Assembly: GCA_018400255.1 (NCBI GenBank)
Contig: JAGYMO010000078.1
Span: 1-9,752 of the forward strand
Origin: Deltaproteobacteria bacterium
GTDB taxonomy: Bacteria; Desulfobacterota; DSM-4660; Desulfatiglandales; B25-G16
DNA length: 9,752 bases
Direction: 5' to 3'
The notes under the pieces are model-generated. The model did not search any database. It was not told where the DNA came from and saw only the letters and a program-made list of their open reading frames with translations. Within the stretch, counting starts at the first letter, position 1. The number at the start of each line of letters is the position of its first letter. Shown in pieces: positions 6,146-9,752 of this stretch. The translations under genes were made by a program, and so were the position numbers.

Positions 6146-6514
6146 ATGAAAGTGATTGTTGCTGATGATTCACGTGTAATGAGAAACATCATTTCTAATG
6201 CCCTCAAACCCATGGGTTTCGAGATTCTTCATGCAGCTAACGGACAGGAGGTTATAGACATTTTACAACTATCATGGTCTGAGATAGGACTAATTCTTCT
6301 TGATTGGAATATGCCTGTAATGAATGGCCTGGAGGTATTGAAGGAAATGAAGGGAAATGACCAGTATAAAGATATCCCTGTTTTGATGGTTTCCACAGAG
6401 GCTGAAATAGGCAAAATGGATTTGGCTTTTAATGAGGGCGCGAAGGGTTATCTGGCAAAACCCTTCACTCAAGATGAATTGACAAAATTGATCAGTAGCA
6501 CTATCAAGATTTAG
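6146..6514 (+). CDS. cheY: single-domain CheY-like response regulator
   Basis: A 122-residue stand-alone receiver domain with no output domain, acting by phosphorylation-dependent binding to a partner. All key residues are present: acidic pair Asp7-Asp8, phosphoacceptor Asp53 in LLDWNMPVMNGLE (close to the equivalent stretch of enterobacterial CheY), switch residue Ser83 in MVSTE, aromatic switch Tyr102 and Lys105 in GYLAKPF. GAGGAA at 6135-6140 gives a well-placed ribosome site. The pseudo-receiver/CheX gene follows after 24 bases, so the two are surely one transcript. No cheA, cheW, receptor or flagellar gene lies in the window, so the target may be motility, type IV pili or something else. 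It is the only receiver here that can be phosphorylated. Confidence 0.93.
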   Translation: MKVIVADDSRVMRNIISNALKPMGFEILHAANGQEVIDILQLSWSEIGLILLDWNMPVMNGLEVLKEMKGNDQYKDIPVLMVSTEAEIGKMDLAFNEGAKGYLAKPFTQDELTKLISSTIKI

Positions 6515-6538
6515 ATCATTTATTGCGGAGAACTATTT

Positions 6539-7390
6539 ATGGCGGATTCAATTATTGCTGTTGATTGCAGCTTAGAGGTGATGGATACCCTGAAGGAAAT
6601 GTTAGGTGAGGAGGCCATATTATCGGGCAAATCATTTGAAGATATCGATAGTCTTCAAGACTACAGAATGATCCTTGTAGAATCTGCAGATAATCAGGAT
6701 GAGTTACTGCAGCGCATTAAAAAACTTCGCTATGCCTGTTACTTTAGAAATCTGCCTATAATTGTGATAAAAAAGCAAGGAAATATACATGCAATAGAGC
6801 CCTATCTTTCCTCTGGCGCCACTGAAGTACTTTCACTGGATGACCCGCCCGCCGCATTTCAACAGATTCTTAAGGGATATCTATCTCCAAACAGAGAGCC
6901 ATTAAAGGAAGAAAAAGAGTATCTCGATTCATTTATTACTAATACCTGTAATGTTCTAAAGACCACTGCATCTGTTGAACCAAGTTTTAGAGAAGTGTAT
7001 TTTGCAAACGATTTCAGGATATTTGGGGATATTTCAGGTATAATTGGGCTGTCCGGAAAAGCAGAGGGAATTTTGGGGATAACGTTTTACTGGCCGCTGG
7101 CTAAGATGATTATTGCACAGATGATGGGTGTGGATGAGGATCGTATAAATGCTGAATTAATTCATGATGGCGTGGCTGAGATTATTAATATGATTGGTGG
7201 TTCTACTAAGAAAGAGTTTGTTGACAAACCATACCATTTTGAGATTTCCCTACCGTCAGTCATAGTAGGAAGCGGACATCAGATAGGGCATGCCGAAAAA
7301 ACGCCCATTGCCGTTTTAATCTTTGAAGTAAATTTTCAGTATTTTGCACTCCAGGTATGCCTGAATTATATGAAACCCCAAAATCATTAA
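6539..7390 (+). CDS. pseudo-receiver/CheX fusion, likely CheY-P phosphatase
   Basis: Two parts in 283 residues. Residues about 1-115 have the alternating pattern of a receiver domain but lack its chemistry: Glu48 (MILVES) occupies the phosphoacceptor place and no lysine is present in the final strand (EVLSLDDPP). Residues about 126-280 are a CheX domain, with FITNTCNVLKTTASVEP (132-148), DISGIIGLSGKAEGI (164-178) and the helix DGVAEIINMIGG (210-221), in which Glu214 and Asn217 form the ExxN motif that CheC/CheX/FliY enzymes use to hydrolyse CheY-P. The start is supported by a GGAG at 6527-6530. Being second to cheY by 24 bases, its obvious substrate is that CheY. Typical CheX is about 155 residues, so the N-terminal half is an added regulatory or docking unit. 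Confidence 0.88.
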   Translation: MADSIIAVDCSLEVMDTLKEMLGEEAILSGKSFEDIDSLQDYRMILVESADNQDELLQRIKKLRYACYFRNLPIIVIKKQGNIHAIEPYLSSGATEVLSLDDPPAAFQQILKGYLSPNREPLKEEKEYLDSFITNTCNVLKTTASVEPSFREVYFANDFRIFGDISGIIGLSGKAEGILGITFYWPLAKMIIAQMMGVDEDRINAELIHDGVAEIINMIGGSTKKEFVDKPYHFEISLPSVIVGSGHQIGHAEKTPIAVLIFEVNFQYFALQVCLNYMKPQNH

Positions 7391-7409
7391 CGCATGTCAA
7401 ATTGGTGCT

Positions 7410-7448
7410 AAGATCGAATATCTTGTTATGATAAAATCTTTTTTATCA
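7410..7448 (+). terminator. possible terminator after cheY-cheX
   Basis: Two small stems lie 20 to 58 bases past the cheX-fusion stop: AAGAT (7410-7414) with ATCTT (7420-7424), and a perfect TGATAAAA (7429-7436) with TTTTATCA (7441-7448) around a TCTT loop. The second stem is AT-only apart from one pair, and its T-rich arm is part of the stem, so it is weak as an intrinsic terminator. Position is the main support. Confidence 0.4.
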
Positions 7449-7503
7449 CACTATTCTTAAAGGGTAAGGCAAGGCTAAGCATTTATTACTAAGAAATGGC
7501 AAC

Positions 7504-7546
7504 ATATATCAAGATATATCAAGATTATTTAAGGATTATTACTAAG
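7504..7546. repeat. short direct-repeat cluster
   Basis: A tandem ATATATCAAG pair (7504-7523) is followed by the second copy of TTATTACTAAG (7536-7546), whose first copy is at 7483-7493. Two AAGGATT units overlap its flanks. Spacings of 10 and 53 bases are near whole numbers of helical turns, as for co-operative binding sites, but no known regulator motif is recognised. Confidence 0.5.
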
Positions 7547-7776
7547 GATTCATATAAAAAATTTTAGAACCGGTTTTTAACAATAAAAACTAAGAGAGCA
7601 AAATTATAGGCATGCTTTATTTGTAGGGCGCAAAAGATACCTTTTTCTTATACAACTTGTTTACCATTTTGCAGGATCAGGAACAAAAGGATATCCCAAT
7701 CAAATATTGCGGAGTATCACATTTTCAAAACCTTTTGCCCCGCTTTCTTGGATCAGTTGAAATCCGCACATTATGA

Positions 7777-9618
7777 ATGATGAGCAATAAACACGATATA
7801 CTTTTTATTAACCGTGACGAAGCATTTTTGAAAAAAATCAGCAAATCGTTGAATGAAGAGGGGTATACTGTTCATACAGCAACGGATATGCGAGGTGCTT
7901 TATCTGCCATGACTTCTAATCCCGTTGGTTTGATCGTCAGCGAAAACACCTTAAGGGATATAAGCGGTTATGACTTTCTGCGTTTTCTTAAAAATGATCC
8001 ACTAAGGGATAATGTCCCTTTTATCTTCCTCGTCCATTTAAATGATCAGGGAAGGGCTTTTAAGGCGTATAAATTGGGTGCTACCGATTATATAGTATAC
8101 CCGATAGATACGGATATTATCCTTTCCCGGATAAAAGAGGTCTTTGATTCTCATAAAGACGCTGAAAATATACCTGCCTTTGACAAGCCTGAACACAAAC
8201 CAATAAAGATAGGCAAAAAAGATGGGGATACTCAGGAAAGACGAAAGAATAAAAGACCTTCTTTGATTCCACCCATACGTGCCGAGGCTTCCCGAAATGG
8301 CATTCTCTGGATGCCTGCTAAAGTAAAAAATATCAATAGCCTTGGTCTGCTCATTGAGACAGCTCTCTTGGGAAAGGTGGGGGTTGAATTATATGTCAGA
8401 ATAACCTTGCCAACAGGTATTTCCGTTGTAAAGGGCCAGATAAGACATATTGCATTTGCAAATCATAATCAATCTGCGGCAATGGGAGTAGAAGTTATAA
8501 AAAGCACGCAATGGATAGATATACTTACCTACATTAGTTCCGTAATTCAGAAGGACAAAGAGTCTCCACCTGTTATAACTAAAACCCCTCAATCCGAAGA
8601 CTCGAGTGAATCGATAAATAAGGACATTTTATTTACAGGGGAAAAGGCCGCTATCCATGAAAACGCATATCCTCCAACTGCACCTTCAAGAGCAAAGGAG
8701 ACATCCTACGATCTTCGTTTCTATCAAAGCCTTATTGGAAAGCAACTCGATAACTATAGGGCCGTCTCTTTTATGGCCGCAGGTGCCATGGGCGGGGTTT
8801 TTAAAGGATGGGATATTGCCCTGGAGCGTACCGTTGCGCTGAAAGTTATTTCCTATAAACTTTCCTCTAAGGAATCATATAGGGATTTGTTTATTAAAGA
8901 GGCCCGTTTTGTATCTCAGCTTGATCACCAAAATATCGCACGTATTTACTCTATTGGAAATGTAAACCAAATCCTTTACTTTGCAATGGAGTATATTAAC
9001 GGTGAAACATTGGCTGAAATGATTAAAAGGGGTGTTATTTTAAATATGCTAAAGGGGGTTAATTATCTCATAAGCTTATGTGAAGCCCTTGATTTTGTCA
9101 GCCAGAAGAATATTATTCATCGTGATATTAAGCCTGCAAATATAATGATCAGCGAGGATGGCACAATAAAAATTGTGGATTTTGGGGTGGCAAAGGTTGT
9201 TGATATAGACGGGAAAGACAATAAAAAAGACGGGATTGTCGGATCGCCTCTTTACATATCTCCCGATTCTATTTTGGGAAATACCCTGGACCAGAGAAGC
9301 GACATTTACTCCCTTGGGGCATCATTTTACCACGCATTTACAGGTTTTCCTCCGTTTGAAGGCAAGAGCAAAGAGGAAGTGTTGGAAAAACATCTTAGAA
9401 GGGAACTAACCACGCTTCGAAAGAAAAATCCTAAAGTCTCAAGTGCATTGGGCAAGGTTATTGAAAAAATGATGGGAAAAAGGCCAGAAGACAGGTACCA
9501 GGATTACAAGGCCATTATTAAAGACCTGGATTTATTGCGCACAAGAGCACTAAAATTTCAGAAGATAAAAAACGCCACCTCGATTTTCAAGGTAAGGATA
9601 TCAAAACAAGACGTATAA
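7777..9618 (+). CDS. pseudo-receiver/PilZ/Ser-Thr protein kinase fusion
   Basis: A 613-residue soluble protein in three parts. Residues 5-125 form a receiver-like domain without receiver chemistry: Asn12-Arg13 replace the acidic pair, Glu56 (LIVSEN) replaces the phosphoacceptor and Tyr108 (YIVYPID) replaces the lysine. Residues about 153-258 are a PilZ-type c-di-GMP domain with the RxxxR motif (Arg156, Arg160) and NINSLG at 185-190, one residue off the D/NxSxxG consensus. Residues about 321-590 are a Hank-type kinase: glycine loop AAGAMGGVF (its first Gly is Ala), Lys356 in VALK, Glu375, HRDIKPANI (448-456, Asp450), DFG (468-470) and an SPD in place of APE. No membrane segment is seen. The tandem ATG start lacks a clear ribosome site; a five-codon ORF (7773-7790) overlaps it. 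Gene fusion is certain; input and substrates are unknown. Confidence 0.92.
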   Translation: MMSNKHDILFINRDEAFLKKISKSLNEEGYTVHTATDMRGALSAMTSNPVGLIVSENTLRDISGYDFLRFLKNDPLRDNVPFIFLVHLNDQGRAFKAYKLGATDYIVYPIDTDIILSRIKEVFDSHKDAENIPAFDKPEHKPIKIGKKDGDTQERRKNKRPSLIPPIRAEASRNGILWMPAKVKNINSLGLLIETALLGKVGVELYVRITLPTGISVVKGQIRHIAFANHNQSAAMGVEVIKSTQWIDILTYISSVIQKDKESPPVITKTPQSEDSSESINKDILFTGEKAAIHENAYPPTAPSRAKETSYDLRFYQSLIGKQLDNYRAVSFMAAGAMGGVFKGWDIALERTVALKVISYKLSSKESYRDLFIKEARFVSQLDHQNIARIYSIGNVNQILYFAMEYINGETLAEMIKRGVILNMLKGVNYLISLCEALDFVSQKNIIHRDIKPANIMISEDGTIKIVDFGVAKVVDIDGKDNKKDGIVGSPLYISPDSILGNTLDQRSDIYSLGASFYHAFTGFPPFEGKSKEEVLEKHLRRELTTLRKKNPKVSSALGKVIEKMMGKRPEDRYQDYKAIIKDLDLLRTRALKFQKIKNATSIFKVRISKQDV

Positions 9619-9621
9619 ATG

Positions 9622-9676
9622 TATTGTCTCCTTCGGGGAAAGGGAGAAAAACCCTCGCTTTCTCCGCTTAGCGGGA
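9622..9676 (-). repeat. dispersed hairpin repeat, copy B (inverted)
   Basis: The 34-nt core at 9622-9655 is the reverse complement of 2116-2149 with one change. On the minus strand it is preceded, as in copy A after a 7-nt spacer, by a hairpin (TCCCGC-TAA-GCGGA, 9676-9663). The stem is shorter than in copy A and its central bases differ, yet it still pairs. The core begins three bases after the kinase stop codon. Confidence 0.8.
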
Positions 9677-9684
9677 TTTTCGAC

Positions 9685-9724
9685 CCCGCAGACGGGATCT
9701 CCGCTTCGCTTCGACACGCGGAGA
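9685..9724. other. further hairpins at the window end
   Basis: CCCG (9685-9688) pairs with CGGG (9693-9696), and TCTCCGC (9698-9704) pairs perfectly with GCGGAGA (9718-9724) around a 13-nt loop. They adjoin copy B of the dispersed repeat and may be extra modules of the same element or the transcription end of the kinase gene. No T-run follows immediately. Confidence 0.5.
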
Positions 9725-9752
9725 GTTTAGTTTAATACTTGTATCTGGTTAC

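Larger units (their letters stand above)
7391..7776. other. repeat-rich intergenic region before the kinase gene
   Basis: No gene was recognised in these 386 bases. Features seen are two small hairpins after cheX, a tandem pair of ATATATCAAG (7504-7513 and 7514-7523), an 11-bp direct repeat TTATTACTAAG (7483-7493 and 7536-7546), an AAGGATT pair (7531-7537 and 7544-7550), and an AACCGGTT palindrome (7568-7575) in a longer imperfect one. The clustering near 7480-7575 suggests regulator sites for the kinase gene. No clear promoter could be placed, and the kinase ATG has no obvious ribosome site. Confidence 0.55.

Noticed and set aside
7504..7523. CRISPR-like repeat
   Set aside because: Only two short adjacent units of 10 bp without spacers and no cas genes.
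7773..7790. Five-codon ORF overlapping the kinase start
   Set aside because: No ribosome site and too short to judge; listed only as a note under the kinase.

Overview
This is a bacterial chromosomal segment, AT-rich by eye, with nine well-supported protein genes. No rRNA, tRNA, insertion sequence, phage gene or CRISPR array was seen. The mix of single-domain CheY, CheX, HDOD, PilZ and Hank-type kinase proteins with several Hsp20 chaperones suits a signalling-rich Gram-negative lineage such as Desulfobacterota or Nitrospirota. That placement is a guess from gene content; no marker gene fixes the taxon.

Layout: (1) 147-1919, a tRNA section: a tRNA-guanine transglycosylase (tgt family) with an insertion and an altered substrate loop, then a YbaK/EbsC-type aminoacyl-tRNA deacylase. 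(2) 1920-2201, a structured intergenic stretch holding 8-bp degenerate tandem repeats and one copy of a dispersed hairpin repeat; a 13-codon leader ORF runs from it almost to the next gene. (3) 2202-3377, an HDOD protein ending in a HisKA phosphoacceptor domain with no ATPase domain. (4) 3712-5533 on the minus strand, three different Hsp20 genes: two closely coupled, the third behind a 184-bp spacer with nested inverted repeats and carrying a long coiled-coil extension. (5) 5534-6145, a divergent AT-rich control region. (6) 6146-7390, an intact single-domain CheY followed by a pseudo-receiver/CheX fusion. (7) 7391-7776, a repeat-rich non-coding region. (8) 7777-9618, a three-part pseudo-receiver/PilZ/Ser-Thr kinase. 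(9) 9619-9752, a second, inverted copy of the dispersed repeat followed by more hairpins.

Taken together, the plus-strand signalling genes could form one pathway. The HDOD-HisKA protein has a histidine but no kinase domain. CheY has the only intact receiver in the window. The CheX fusion keeps the residues expected of a CheY-P phosphatase. The kinase fusion joins a dead receiver and a near-canonical PilZ domain to a Ser/Thr kinase with all main catalytic residues. Both degenerate receivers carry Glu where the phosphorylated Asp should be. This linkage is inferred from proximity and domain logic; the genes are not one operon. The Hsp20 cluster between them has no clear functional link beyond a possible shared stress response.
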